A DNA stretch of 64,000 nt from Clostridium thermarum (GTDB taxonomy: Bacteria; Bacillota; Clostridia; Clostridiales; Clostridiaceae): contig NZ_CP040924.1 of NCBI RefSeq assembly GCF_006351925.1, positions 1,448,001-1,512,000 of the forward strand, given 5' to 3'. The notes beneath the pieces were generated by a model, which saw only the letters and a list, made by a program, of their open reading frames with translations, was not told where the DNA came from and searched no databases. Below are positions 41,367 to 49,943 of the stretch, piece after piece (position 1 is the first letter of the stretch; each line of letters begins with the position of its first letter). A program made the position numbers and the translations under genes.

Positions 41367-43682
41367 CAGGGTTTGAGCGGTATCGTGAAAAATAAATTGG
41401 AACCTAAGGACATTTTATACAAAATAGATGTACCCAAAGTCAAGGATGAGGAAATAAGTTATACAGTACCGGGATATGACGGAATAATTGACAAGTTAAA
41501 GAGTTTTCTCAGCATAGATTCTGAAGGCTATAACATTTATATAATAGATGATTACTCAAAATCTAAGGTAGATACTATCATAGAGGAAGCTAAAAAAGTT
41601 TTTAAAAATAAAAATTTAAAGGATATCTGTTATGTTGTAATGGGGGATGAAAAAGCACCGGAAGCATTAATTCTTTCCTGCGGGATGGGCTCTGAGCTGA
41701 AGAATTCCCTAGAAGAGATACAAAACGCTTATACAGAGATCGTTAATAATTTTTACCATGGAAATATACGTCAGAAGGATAAAATCATCAAAGAAATTCA
41801 AAGCAAGAAAAATGAATTGATAAACAGCCTCTTTGATAAGGCAAGAGAAGAGGGGGTTGAAGTTAGATTAACAAAGACTGGATTTAACTTTATGCCAATA
41901 AAAGATGGGGAGATATTATCGGATAGTGATTACGATGCTTTGGATTTACAGATGAAGGAAGAAATGCTCAATAAAGTAAGCAGCTTAAAAGACAAAGCCC
42001 GTGAAATCCTGGAAGCTATTAAAAATGAAGAAAATGAGGGAATACAGAGGATTAAGGAAGTTTTACTGCAGTACTTGGTAGAGGAAATTAATACATGCAA
42101 GTCAAAGTACTTTTGCCTTTTCAATAATGAAGAGAAGGCCCTTGAGTATTTAAAATATGTATGTGAAAACATAGAAAAGAGTATTGTTGAGATATATTCT
42201 ACCCGTTACGATGAGGATGAAGAAAAAATAAATGAGGTTATTTATAGATATTGCGTAAATGTTTTGGTGGATAATAGTGAAGAAGATGCATGTAATGTTA
42301 TCTTTGAAGAAGATCCTACCTTAAATAATCTCATGGGTACCATAGAGTATGAAAACCATAATGGCACATATATAACGGATGTTAACCTCATAAAGGCAGG
42401 TTCGCTGCTAAAGGCCAATAATGGATGTTTAATAATGAGAGCCTCTGCCTTATTTTCTACCCCATCCTCCTACTACTATTTAAGAAAAGCACTAATAAAT
42501 GGCAGGGTTAAGTTTGATCACAATAAAAGCTATCTGGAACTTCTTACTTTTAATAGCCTAAGACCTACCCCTATTGATATAAACGTCAAGATAATACTTT
42601 TGGGTGACTATGAAACCTACGAGGTTTTATACAATATGGATGATGACTTTAAACGGATTTTCAGAGTTAGACTGGAATATGACTCGGAAATTGAAAATAA
42701 TGAAACAAACCGCAAGCTAATTGTTATGGATATTAAGGCAGTCAGCAAGACAGAAGGGGTGATGACCTTTGCAGATTCAGCTGTCAGGGAAATTTTTAGG
42801 TTTTTATCAAGAAAGGCTGACAGCAGAAAAAAGCTCCTTTATGATGAAGTTGAGCTAAACCGAATATTAATGACAGCTGATAGGAAGGCAAGAAGGCTGG
42901 GAAAAGATACTATTAAAGGGGAGGATATTGAAGAGATTCTTTATGAAAAAAGCCTTATTGAAAACCACCTGTTGGAAAGCTTTAAAGAAAGCAGGGTTAT
43001 ACTGCCTATGGATGAAAGACTTGTAGGCTCTGTGAATGGACTTTCTGTCATTGACCTTGGCTACTCTAGCTTTGGAAGGCCCCTAAGAATAACCTGCAGC
43101 TGCTACAAGGGCAATGGTAGTATTATAGACGTTCAAAAGGAAAGCAATTTAAGCGGCAATATTCATAACAAAGCAGTCAGCATATTGACGGGCCTAATAA
43201 ATAAGCTCTTTGGTGGTTATAGTAGTATCCCGGTAGACTTTCACCTCAGTTTTGAACAAATATATGGCAAGGTGGAGGGAGACAGCGCCTCCGTAGCAGA
43301 GATTGCAGCAATCATATCAGCCTTGAGCAAGATACCTATAGTGCAGGGAATAGCAGTTACAGGGTCCATCAATCAATTTGGTGAAGTGCAGCCCATCGGT
43401 GGGGTAAATGAAAAAATTGAAGGCTTCTATGAGATCTGCAAATTGAAGGGCAGCCTAAAGGGCAAGGGAGTACTTGTACCAAAATCCAATGTAGACAACA
43501 TCGTCCTCAAACCGGAGGTAGAAGCAGCAGTAGAAAAGGGCCTATTCAATCTCTATACAATGGAAAAACTAGATGACGCTTTAGAAGTGCTGATGGGAGA
43601 TGACAAAACCAAGGTAGAGGACATCATGGCAGCAGCAGCAAAGGAAATCAAGAAGTATACAGCCAGAAATAAGAACAACTAA
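41364..43682 (+). CDS. Lon-family protease with degenerate ATPase domain
   Basis: The 772-residue protein has the layout of AAA_32/Lon-like proteases: an N-terminal nucleotide-binding-type domain, an inserted coiled-coil (about residues 125-260) and a C-terminal S16 protease domain. The dyad is intact: Ser641 in GDSAS and Lys684 in GGVNEKIEGF, spaced 43 residues apart as in E. coli Lon. The ATPase motifs are not: where relatives have GPTGTGKTS after GYNIYI, this one has DDYSKSKVD, and the Walker B region reads NNGCLIMRASALF without the usual acidic pair. It may be an ATP-independent peptidase or act with a partner. No target is known. It is monocistronic. Confidence 0.85.
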   Translation: MQGLSGIVKNKLEPKDILYKIDVPKVKDEEISYTVPGYDGIIDKLKSFLSIDSEGYNIYIIDDYSKSKVDTIIEEAKKVFKNKNLKDICYVVMGDEKAPEALILSCGMGSELKNSLEEIQNAYTEIVNNFYHGNIRQKDKIIKEIQSKKNELINSLFDKAREEGVEVRLTKTGFNFMPIKDGEILSDSDYDALDLQMKEEMLNKVSSLKDKAREILEAIKNEENEGIQRIKEVLLQYLVEEINTCKSKYFCLFNNEEKALEYLKYVCENIEKSIVEIYSTRYDEDEEKINEVIYRYCVNVLVDNSEEDACNVIFEEDPTLNNLMGTIEYENHNGTYITDVNLIKAGSLLKANNGCLIMRASALFSTPSSYYYLRKALINGRVKFDHNKSYLELLTFNSLRPTPIDINVKIILLGDYETYEVLYNMDDDFKRIFRVRLEYDSEIENNETNRKLIVMDIKAVSKTEGVMTFADSAVREIFRFLSRKADSRKKLLYDEVELNRILMTADRKARRLGKDTIKGEDIEEILYEKSLIENHLLESFKESRVILPMDERLVGSVNGLSVIDLGYSSFGRPLRITCSCYKGNGSIIDVQKESNLSGNIHNKAVSILTGLINKLFGGYSSIPVDFHLSFEQIYGKVEGDSASVAEIAAIISALSKIPIVQGIAVTGSINQFGEVQPIGGVNEKIEGFYEICKLKGSLKGKGVLVPKSNVDNIVLKPEVEAAVEKGLFNLYTMEKLDDALEVLMGDDKTKVEDIMAAAAKEIKKYTARNKNN

Positions 43683-43783
43683 GCTAAAAGATAAGAACTT
43701 TCGGGTTTCTTTGTTCTTATATGATATTGCTTTATTAACAATTATAAAAAATGACACATTCTCTTAAATTAGAAAATAAAAAA

Positions 43784-43812
43784 GTAGAAATTCAGCCCCG
43801 CTGAATTTCTAC
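43784..43812. terminator. Bidirectional terminator between the Lon-like gene and ychF
   Basis: Perfect 13-bp arms GTAGAAATTCAGC (43784-43796) and its complement (43800-43812) flank a CCC loop. On the - strand the stem is followed by a T6-rich tail (complement of 43775-43783), so it should end ychF transcription about 70 bases after its stop. The + strand tail is T-rich but broken. A second hairpin at 43691-43720 (ATAAGAAC/GTTCTTAT, no T-run) lies just after the Lon-like gene. Confidence 0.8.
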
Positions 43813-43881
43813 CTTCATTCTTAATTTTTAATTCGTAAAACCTTGAAACTACAGATACTTACACTAAACAACAAGGCTACA

Positions 43882-44979
43882 CTAAACATTAAATCTAAAA
43901 TTAACCACGTCTCCGTCTTGCATAATATAGTCTTTTCCTTCTAAGCGGTAGTAGCCCTTTTCCTTAGCTGCTGCTTCGGAACCACATTCTACTAACTTAT
44001 CAAAGGATATTATCTCTGCGCGGATAAAGCCTCTTTCGATATCGGAGTGAATCTTTCCGGCAGCGGCAGGTGCCTTGGTGCCTATATTGATAGTCCAAGC
44101 TCTAACTTCCTGTTCTCCTGCAGTTAAGAAGCTCATAAGGCCAAGTAGCTTGTAGCTGGAGTGGATTAGCTTGTCAAGACCTGTTTCTTCTAGCCCATAA
44201 TCTGCCAAGAGTTCTCTCTTTTCTTCTTCATCCAAGGAGGAAAGCTCTTCTTCAATCTTAGCGCTTATCACAACTACTTCGGAATTTTCCTGTGTGGCAT
44301 ATTCCTTAATCTTTTTTACATATTCATTTTCCATGCTGCCGTTCATAAGATCTTCTTCAGAAATATTTGCTACATATAAAACCGGTTTTGAAGTTAATAG
44401 GAAGTAGCCCTTTATAATTTCAGCTTCGTCTTCAGTAACTTCCAGAGTTCTTACAGGTTTTCCTGCCTCCAGATGAGCTTTGATTCTCTCTTGAAGTTCA
44501 AATTCTGCCTTGGCCTTCTTATCTCCTGAACGGGCTAACTTAACAGTTTTTTCAATTCTTCTATCCAATACTTCTATATCTGAAAATATGAGTTCAAGAT
44601 TTATGGTTTCTATATCTCTCACAGGATCAACGGACCCATCTACATGTACTATATTTTCATCATCAAAAGCTCTTACAACGTGAACTATGGAAGCAACCTC
44701 TCTAATATGGGACAAGAATTTGTTACCAAGACCTTCGCCTTGACTGGCACCTTTGACAAGTCCCGCGATATCATAAAATTCTATGGAAGCGTGAACCTTC
44801 TTTCTTGAGTTATACATCTTTTCCAATACGTCTAGTCTCTTATCTGGAACTGCTACCACACCTACGTTCGGTTCTATTGTACAAAAAGGATAATTGGCTG
44901 ATTCTGCTCCGGCCTGTGTTATTGCATTAAATAATGTACTTTTACCTACGTTTGGTAAACCTACTATTCCTAACTTCAT
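43882..44979 (-). CDS. ychF: Ribosome-binding ATPase YchF
   Basis: YchF (OLA1 family) is an Obg-related P-loop protein that prefers ATP over GTP and binds ribosomes; it has roles in stress responses. The 365-residue product has GLPNVGKSTLFNAIT at residues 6-20, DIAGLVKGASQGEGLGN, and the altered G4 region (YVANISEEDL instead of NKxD), which explains the change in nucleotide choice. A coiled-coil insert and a C-terminal TGS domain (RAEIISFDKLVECGSEAAAKEKGYYRLEGKDYIMQDGDVVNFRFNV) complete it. AAGGAA lies upstream of the ATG at 44979. It is monocistronic with its own promoter. Confidence 0.97.
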   Translation of the reverse strand: MKLGIVGLPNVGKSTLFNAITQAGAESANYPFCTIEPNVGVVAVPDKRLDVLEKMYNSRKKVHASIEFYDIAGLVKGASQGEGLGNKFLSHIREVASIVHVVRAFDDENIVHVDGSVDPVRDIETINLELIFSDIEVLDRRIEKTVKLARSGDKKAKAEFELQERIKAHLEAGKPVRTLEVTEDEAEIIKGYFLLTSKPVLYVANISEEDLMNGSMENEYVKKIKEYATQENSEVVVISAKIEEELSSLDEEEKRELLADYGLEETGLDKLIHSSYKLLGLMSFLTAGEQEVRAWTINIGTKAPAAAGKIHSDIERGFIRAEIISFDKLVECGSEAAAKEKGYYRLEGKDYIMQDGDVVNFRFNV

Positions 44980-45042
44980 CTAGGTACATTCCTTTCTTTA
45001 CTGTATATCTTTTATATCTTTCAATTTTAATATCAATTTTAA

Positions 45043-45071
45043 ATTATACCTTAGTAAGTTTGGTATTTCAA
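45043..45071 (-). promoter_or_regulatory. Sigma-A-type promoter of ychF
   Basis: Read on the - strand, TTGAAA (45071-45066) and a perfect TATAAT (45048-45043) are separated by exactly 17 bp. Transcription would start near 45036, giving a leader of about 57 bases before the ATG at 44979. Confidence 0.75.
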
Positions 45072-45118
45072 CTTTTTCGGAATATGAAGGATTAATATAG
45101 GAAAATTGCTAAGTAAAG

Positions 45119-45147
45119 AAATTTAAACGCTGAATCCACGGAAGACA
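45119..45147. repeat. Fragment of the dispersed repeat seen at 30.3 kb
   Basis: This 29-base segment is 25/29 identical to the complement of 30330-30358, sharing AAATTTAAAC and GAATCCACGGA. It is a single unit without the long inverted partner, so it is likely a decayed or half copy. Its base composition differs from the AT-rich surroundings. Confidence 0.65.
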
Positions 45148-45261
45148 ATAATAATATTACGGTCTGAAAAGCTATTATGAAAATTGTCACTTATAATTCT
45201 TAACTTGTCACTTAAGAAAACTAAACGATTCTTTAAAATTAAAGGTGTATCATTAACTCTT

Positions 45262-45290
45262 TTGTGGCAAAATATAATAGATAATACAAT
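45262..45290 (+). promoter_or_regulatory. Candidate promoter of the M16 peptidase pair
   Basis: TTGTGG (45262-45267) and TACAAT (45285-45290) are 17 bp apart. The -35 box matches consensus only at TTG. A nearby TATAAT at 45273-45278 has no -35 partner. Transcription would start about 40 bases before ATG 45338. Confidence 0.35.
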
Positions 45291-45337
45291 ATTATGGAAA
45301 GCTTATGAAACAGTTAAGTTTTAGGAAGGAGACTATT

Positions 45338-46558
45338 ATGGACAATATAAATATTATTCAATCCGATAAGTTTAAGAATAATGCCGTTTCGTTGGTTATA
45401 CCACTGGACTTGGATGAGAAGGTGACGGTCTACAATTTATTGGGGGCACTGCTGAAGAGGGGAAGCAGAAAATACCCCACTACAAAGGCAATTTGGGAAC
45501 ACCTTCAGGACCTTTACGGTGCGGTTTTTGACATAGTGGTGACAAAAAAGGGTGAAAAGCTCTTTTTAAATTTTTATATACAATCTATTGATGACAGTTT
45601 CGCCTTAAAAGGTGAAAAACTCTTGGAGCAGGCCTTGGACTTCTTAGATGAGATAGTCAACAACCCCTTAATGAGCGAGGGTGGTTTTGAACAATCCTAT
45701 TTTGAAACAGAAAAAGAAAATTTAAAAGTACTTATCAATTCCAGGCTGGATAATAAAGACAGCTATGCTTTGGAGAGAATGGAGGAAATTATGACGGAGG
45801 GAGAACCTTACTCCATCTATAAGTATGGAAACATAGAGAGGCTGGAAGCTATAAAAAACAGTGACCTACCTAAAATTTGGGAGGACATAAGGTCAAAGAG
45901 TAACTCTCTATTGTTTGCCTGTGGAAATATAGATGAGGAAAGTATAAAAAATAGGGCAAATACCTTAATAAAAAATACCTGCAGAGAGGTAGTAGTACCA
46001 AGTACTGCTTTTAAGAGCGGTATTAAAGAAGTGGTTGAGACCATGGAGGTAAATCAGTCAAAGCTCTGCCTGGGCTGCAGAACAAATACCACCATCTTCA
46101 ACGGAGACTACTTTGCCCTTTCAGTTATGAACTCTATATTGGGAGGCGGAACCCACTCAAAGCTTTTCAATGAAGTTAGGGAGAAGAATAGTTTAGCCTA
46201 TTATAGCTATTCCTTTATAGAAAAGTTCAAGGGCTTGCTTATCATAGCCTGCGGAATAGACCATAATAATTATGAAAAAGCTAAAAATATTTGTATTGAG
46301 CAAATTAATGCTATCAAAAATGGAAATATAAGCAGTGAAGAGCTGTATAGTGCCAAGAAAAAGCTTATCAGTGACCTGAGAACTATAACGGATTCACAGT
46401 ATTCATTGATGGATTATATTTCTGCCCTAAGAGCCTACGGTATTCAATATACTTTGGAGGATGTTATAGCCGGGCTGGAAAAGGTTGATATTGAAAGAGT
46501 GATAGAATGTGCTAAGACTATAGAACTAAACGCTGTTTACTTTATGACAAAGCAGTAG
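45338..46558 (+). CDS. M16-family peptidase-like protein, inactive member (YmfF type)
   Basis: This 406-residue protein has the two-domain M16 (insulinase-like) fold pattern but no HxxEH zinc motif; at that place it reads LLKRGSRKYPTTKAIWEHLQDLYGA. It is the non-catalytic partner of the next gene's product, like YmfF with YmfH of Bacillus subtilis or the processing-peptidase alpha subunit. SILGGGTHSKLFNEVREKNSLAYYSYS is the typical second-domain motif. Members near EF-P modification genes have been linked to EF-P aminopentanol modification. I use ATG 45338, which follows AGGAAGGAG. Confidence 0.87.
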   Translation: MDNINIIQSDKFKNNAVSLVIPLDLDEKVTVYNLLGALLKRGSRKYPTTKAIWEHLQDLYGAVFDIVVTKKGEKLFLNFYIQSIDDSFALKGEKLLEQALDFLDEIVNNPLMSEGGFEQSYFETEKENLKVLINSRLDNKDSYALERMEEIMTEGEPYSIYKYGNIERLEAIKNSDLPKIWEDIRSKSNSLLFACGNIDEESIKNRANTLIKNTCREVVVPSTAFKSGIKEVVETMEVNQSKLCLGCRTNTTIFNGDYFALSVMNSILGGGTHSKLFNEVREKNSLAYYSYSFIEKFKGLLIIACGIDHNNYEKAKNICIEQINAIKNGNISSEELYSAKKKLISDLRTITDSQYSLMDYISALRAYGIQYTLEDVIAGLEKVDIERVIECAKTIELNAVYFMTKQ

Positions 46559-46573
46559 AAGGGAAGTGATTAA

Positions 46574-47839
46574 ATGTTAGAAAGAATATATTTTGAACCC
46601 ATAAAAGAGGAGATGTATACAGGAGTTATCAAAGGTCTGAGAACCTATGTAATACCTAAAAAAGGTTATACTAAGAGCTTTGCTATGCTTACAATAAAGT
46701 TTGGTTCCAATGATATAGAGTTTGCAAAAAAGGGAGAGGAAATGAAAGAGTATCCAAAGGGCATAGCTCATTTTCTTGAACACAAGCTCTTTGAAGAAGA
46801 GGAGGGCAATATCTTCAATAGATTTGCTGAGTTGGGAGCCTCTCCAAATGCCTATACTAACTTCCAAATAACAACCTATTACTTTACAAGTACCGAAGGC
46901 TTTAATGAAAATCTGGAATTACTTGTGAAGTTCGTATACAATCCTTACTTGACAGAGGAGAATGTCAATAAGGAAAAGGGAATTATTGAACAGGAAATAA
47001 GGATGTATGAAGACAATCCCGGCTTCAGAGTGTACTATAATGCCTTAGAATGCATGTACAATAGTCATCCGGTTAGGTATGATATCGCAGGAACCGTTGA
47101 GTCCATTTATGAGATTACACCTGAGCTTTTGTATGATTGCTACAATACCTTCTATGTACCGGAAAATATGATAATGACAATAGTGGGAGATGTAAATATT
47201 CAAGATATAGAGAGAATTCTTGAAAGAACTGTACCTAATAATAGAAATAAAGCAGACTATAAGGTAAAAGAATATAGTGAAGAACCTAAGGTTAACAAGG
47301 ATATGATTCGAAAGAAGTTGGGGCTTAGTATACCAAATTTCATCATAGGCTTTAAGGATGAGCCAAAGGGAATAGACAAAAGCAACTATATCCGGAGGAA
47401 GGTTCAGATGGATATACTGTGCAGGCTTTTATTCAGCAGAAGCTCCTCACTATATGAAAGTCTATACAACAGCGGACTTATAAATGAAAGCTTTTCCTAT
47501 GAATACACTCTGGAAAAGGACTATTGTCATCTGATAATCGGCGGAGAGAGCAGGGACCCTGAGAAGGTAATGGAGGAAATACGTACTTATATAAGAAATA
47601 ATAAGTCTGCAATTAACAGTGAAGACTTTCAAAGAGTTAAAAAGACCCTGGTTGGCTCCTTTATTACCCGGTTTAACAACATTGAAGGCCTGGGCAACTT
47701 TATCAAAGACTATTTTATAAGAGGAGTTAATCCCTTTGACTATTATGAAGTATTAAAGGATATTACTGAAGAGCAAATAATTGAAAGGCTTCAATATCTT
47801 AACAGTGATGAGAGATGGGCTATATCAATTATAGATTAA
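46574..47839 (+). CDS. M16-family zinc peptidase (YmfH type)
   Basis: This 421-residue protein is the catalytic half of the M16 pair. The zinc motif HFLEH is at residues 66-70, with the distal Glu in NKEKGIIEQEIRMYEDNPG. The second domain contains RLLFSRSSSLYESLYNSGLINESFSYEY. It starts 15 bp after the preceding gene and likely forms a heterodimer with it, enclosing small peptides. The pair forms a two-gene operon ended by a terminator before mraZ. Confidence 0.92.
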   Translation: MLERIYFEPIKEEMYTGVIKGLRTYVIPKKGYTKSFAMLTIKFGSNDIEFAKKGEEMKEYPKGIAHFLEHKLFEEEEGNIFNRFAELGASPNAYTNFQITTYYFTSTEGFNENLELLVKFVYNPYLTEENVNKEKGIIEQEIRMYEDNPGFRVYYNALECMYNSHPVRYDIAGTVESIYEITPELLYDCYNTFYVPENMIMTIVGDVNIQDIERILERTVPNNRNKADYKVKEYSEEPKVNKDMIRKKLGLSIPNFIIGFKDEPKGIDKSNYIRRKVQMDILCRLLFSRSSSLYESLYNSGLINESFSYEYTLEKDYCHLIIGGESRDPEKVMEEIRTYIRNNKSAINSEDFQRVKKTLVGSFITRFNNIEGLGNFIKDYFIRGVNPFDYYEVLKDITEEQIIERLQYLNSDERWAISIID

Positions 47840-47866
47840 AAATATAATAATCTCAAAATATTTTTT

Positions 47867-47894
47867 AAAACCCTTCAAAAAAAGAAGGGTTTTT
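47867..47894 (+). terminator. Terminator after the M16 pair
   Basis: AAAACCCTTC (47867-47876) and GAAGGGTTTT pair over 10 bp around an A7 loop, and a T5 run follows. It isolates the mraZ operon from upstream transcription. Confidence 0.92.
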
Positions 47895-47920
47895 CTATTT
47901 TTTATAGAATTATATCTCCA

Positions 47921-47968
47921 AGTGGTTAAAAGTGGAGTAAAGTGGAGCGGTTTTTATAAAAAGTGGAG
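47921..47968 (+). promoter_or_regulatory. MraZ operator repeats
   Basis: Four copies of AGTGG(A/T)(G/T) lie just upstream of mraZ at 47921, 47931, 47941 and 47962. The first three are exactly 10 bp apart, so they face the same side of the helix, and the fourth is 21 bp further, about two turns. MraZ proteins bind tandem, helically phased G-rich repeats in front of their own operon, so this is very likely the autoregulatory site. A TATAAT at 47985-47990 is too close to the start codon to be the sole -10 box; TATAAA at 47955-47960 lies inside the repeat array. Confidence 0.8.
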
Positions 47969-48006
47969 TAAGTTTATTAAATTTTATAATCATTCTGAGG
48001 TGAAAT

Positions 48007-48435
48007 ATGTTTATAGGCGAGTACCAGCATGCCATTGATAATAAAAATAGAATGATTATACCATCTAAGTTTAGAGAGGAATTAGGAAATAGCTTTGTTC
48101 TTACTAAAGGCTTAGATGGTTGCTTATATGCTTACACCATGAATGAATGGAAAAATATGGAAGACAAATTAAAGAACCTACCGCTTACCAGCAAAGATGC
48201 CAGAGCTTTTGTGAGATTCTTTTTTTCAGGAGCTAATGAAGTGGAGATAGACAAACAAGGAAGAGCACTAATACCACAAAATTTATTAGAATATGCCGGC
48301 ATTGAAAAGGAAATAGTAAGTATAGGTGTATCTACCCGAATTGAAATTTGGAGTAAGGCCAAATGGGATGAATACAATAATTCAGATATCAATTTCGATG
48401 AGATTGCAGAAAAAATGAGTGAATTAGGCATATAA
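48007..48435 (+). CDS. mraZ: Transcriptional regulator MraZ
   Basis: MraZ is a ring-shaped, AbrB-fold DNA-binding protein that controls the division and cell wall cluster, including itself. The 142-residue product has two tandem MraZ repeats, with [27 protein letters not shown] in the first and [25 protein letters not shown] in the second. GAGGTG precedes ATG 48007. It is the first gene of the dcw cluster and is preceded by phased operator repeats. Confidence 0.97.
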   Translation: MFIGEYQHAIDNKNRMIIPSKFREELGNSFVLTKGLDGCLYAYTMNEWKNMEDKLKNLPLTSKDARAFVRFFFSGANEVEIDKQGRALIPQNLLEYAGIEKEIVSIGVSTRIEIWSKAKWDEYNNSDINFDEIAEKMSELGI

Positions 48436-48447
48436 GAGGAGAAGAAC

Positions 48448-49401
48448 ATGGAATTTAAACATATAAGCATAATGGCAGAACAATGTATAGAAGGGCTAAA
48501 TATTAAGCAAGATGGCATATACGTAGATTGTACTCTTGGTGGTGGGGGACATTCCAGCTGTATCTTGCAGAAGCTATCGCCCAAGGGCAGATTGATTGGA
48601 ATAGATCAGGATATTGAGGCCATAAATGCCGCAAAAAATAGATTACGAGAATATGACAATGTTACATATGTAAATGACAACTTCAGAAACATAAAAAATA
48701 TACTCAGCAATCTTGGAATAGATAAGGTAGATGGTATCTTAGCAGATTTAGGCGTATCATCCTACCAATTAGACAATGCGGAGAGAGGCTTTAGCTACAT
48801 GCATGATGCACCTCTTGATATGAGAATGAACAGAAATGATAGGCTGTCAGCCTATGATGTAGTTAATGGCTACAGTCAAGAAGACCTTGAAAGAATTATT
48901 CGTGAATATGGCGAAGAAAAGTTCGCCAGAAGAATAGCTGCATTTATAGTTGACAGAAGGGCAATAAATATGATAGAAACTACCTTCCAGCTGGTGGATA
49001 TTATAAAGGCTGCTATACCGGCAAAGGCCAGAAGAGAAGGGCCTCATCCTGCAAAAAGGACCTTCCAGGCCATAAGAATAGAAGTAAACAAGGAACTGGA
49101 GATTTTAAACAAAACTGTTGTGGATGGGGTTAACTGTCTGAATGATGGGGGCCGCATAGCCGTCATCACTTTCCATTCTCTTGAAGATAGAATCATTAAA
49201 AACAAATTCAAGGAGCTTGAGAATCCTTGTACATGTCCACCGGGATTTCCTATATGCCAATGCGGCAAGAAACCTCTGGTGAAGGTTATCACAAGGAAGC
49301 CCATAGAACCCTCAGAAGAAGAAGTGGAGAGCAACCCAAGAAGCAGGAGTGCCAAACTAAGAATTGCCGAGAGAATATATGAAAAGCAAAAATTATGGTA
49401 G
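48448..49401 (+). CDS. rsmH: 16S rRNA m4C1402 methyltransferase RsmH
   Basis: RsmH (MraW) methylates N4 of C1402 in the 16S rRNA decoding site using S-adenosylmethionine. The 317-residue product has the SAM motif CTLGGGGHS near residue 30, [15 protein letters not shown], the [14 protein letters not shown] segment, and [15 protein letters not shown]. The C-terminal Cys-rich [12 protein letters not shown] stretch is common in Firmicutes. ATG 48448 follows AGAGGAG. It is second in the cluster, as usual. Confidence 0.97.
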   Translation: MEFKHISIMAEQCIEGLNIKQDGIYVDCTLGGGGHSSCILQKLSPKGRLIGIDQDIEAINAAKNRLREYDNVTYVNDNFRNIKNILSNLGIDKVDGILADLGVSSYQLDNAERGFSYMHDAPLDMRMNRNDRLSAYDVVNGYSQEDLERIIREYGEEKFARRIAAFIVDRRAINMIETTFQLVDIIKAAIPAKARREGPHPAKRTFQAIRIEVNKELEILNKTVVDGVNCLNDGGRIAVITFHSLEDRIIKNKFKELENPCTCPPGFPICQCGKKPLVKVITRKPIEPSEEEVESNPRSRSAKLRIAERIYEKQKLW

Positions 49402-49428
49402 TTATATTTTATGGGTGGGGTGAATAAA

Positions 49429-49929
49429 TTGGTAGAGGATAAAAAAATGCAGTATATCAAAGGAAGCACTGCACTGGCACCGGAAAGACAACAAAATGGT
49501 CCCTCAAGGAAAGAGGACTATGAAATCTTAAGAAAGTCAAAGATACAGCGGGAAAACCGTTTAAAGCATCAGAAAAATATACAAAAAAGTAAAGTTATTA
49601 AAGCAATCTCCATAGTTTTTGTGGCAGGAATCGCACTCATGTTCAATGAAGGGAGATTATACGAAAAACAGCAGAAAGTAACTGAGATATACAGCGAAAT
49701 AAATGATATTAGTAAGCAAAATGAGGATATGAGAATTCAATTGATAAAGTTGAACAGCCTTCCTAATATCAAAAATACAGCAGAGAATACTCTCAATATG
49801 GTAATGCCTAAGAGAGAGGATGTAATTTACGCAGACTTCAGTATAAATAATTTTGCAGAAGTACCCCAGGATGATAAGGAGAGTAAAGCAGAAGATTTTT
49901 TTGAGAAGATAAAAAATCTATTATTCTAA
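49429..49929 (+). CDS. ftsL: Cell division protein FtsL-like
   Basis: FtsL is a bitopic division protein that, with FtsB and FtsQ, activates septal wall synthesis. The 166-residue product has a basic cytoplasmic N terminus, one membrane helix near residues 60-76 (VIKAISIVFVAGIALMF) and a leucine-zipper-like extracellular coiled coil (YEKQQKVTEIYSEINDISKQNEDMRIQLIKL). Identity rests mostly on topology and on position between rsmH and the transpeptidase gene. I favour TTG 49429 because GGGGTG lies 6 bases before it; ATG 49411 is possible but lacks a site. Confidence 0.78.
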   Translation: MVEDKKMQYIKGSTALAPERQQNGPSRKEDYEILRKSKIQRENRLKHQKNIQKSKVIKAISIVFVAGIALMFNEGRLYEKQQKVTEIYSEINDISKQNEDMRIQLIKLNSLPNIKNTAENTLNMVMPKREDVIYADFSINNFAEVPQDDKESKAEDFFEKIKNLLF

Positions 49930-49943
49930 CGGGGGTAGGTGTA

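Larger units (their letters stand above)
44980..45337. other. 358-bp divergent gap between ychF and the M16 pair
   Basis: The gap holds the ychF promoter (45043-45071, - strand), a relative of the palindromic repeat (45119-45147), and a candidate promoter for the M16 genes (TTGTGG 45262-45267, 17 bp, TACAAT 45285-45290). No coding frame with a ribosome binding site is visible. Confidence 0.6.

Noticed and set aside
43691..43720. Terminator directly after the Lon-like gene
   Set aside because: The ATAAGAAC/GTTCTTAT stem has a 14-base loop and no T-run, so it was not called; the 43784-43812 hairpin is better.
47921..47968. CRISPR or tandem-repeat locus
   Set aside because: The repeats are 7 bases long with 3-base spacers and fit MraZ operator sites; no cas genes are present.
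47985..47990. TATAAT as the mraZ promoter -10 box
   Set aside because: It is only 17 bases before the ATG, so transcription would start within the ribosome binding site.
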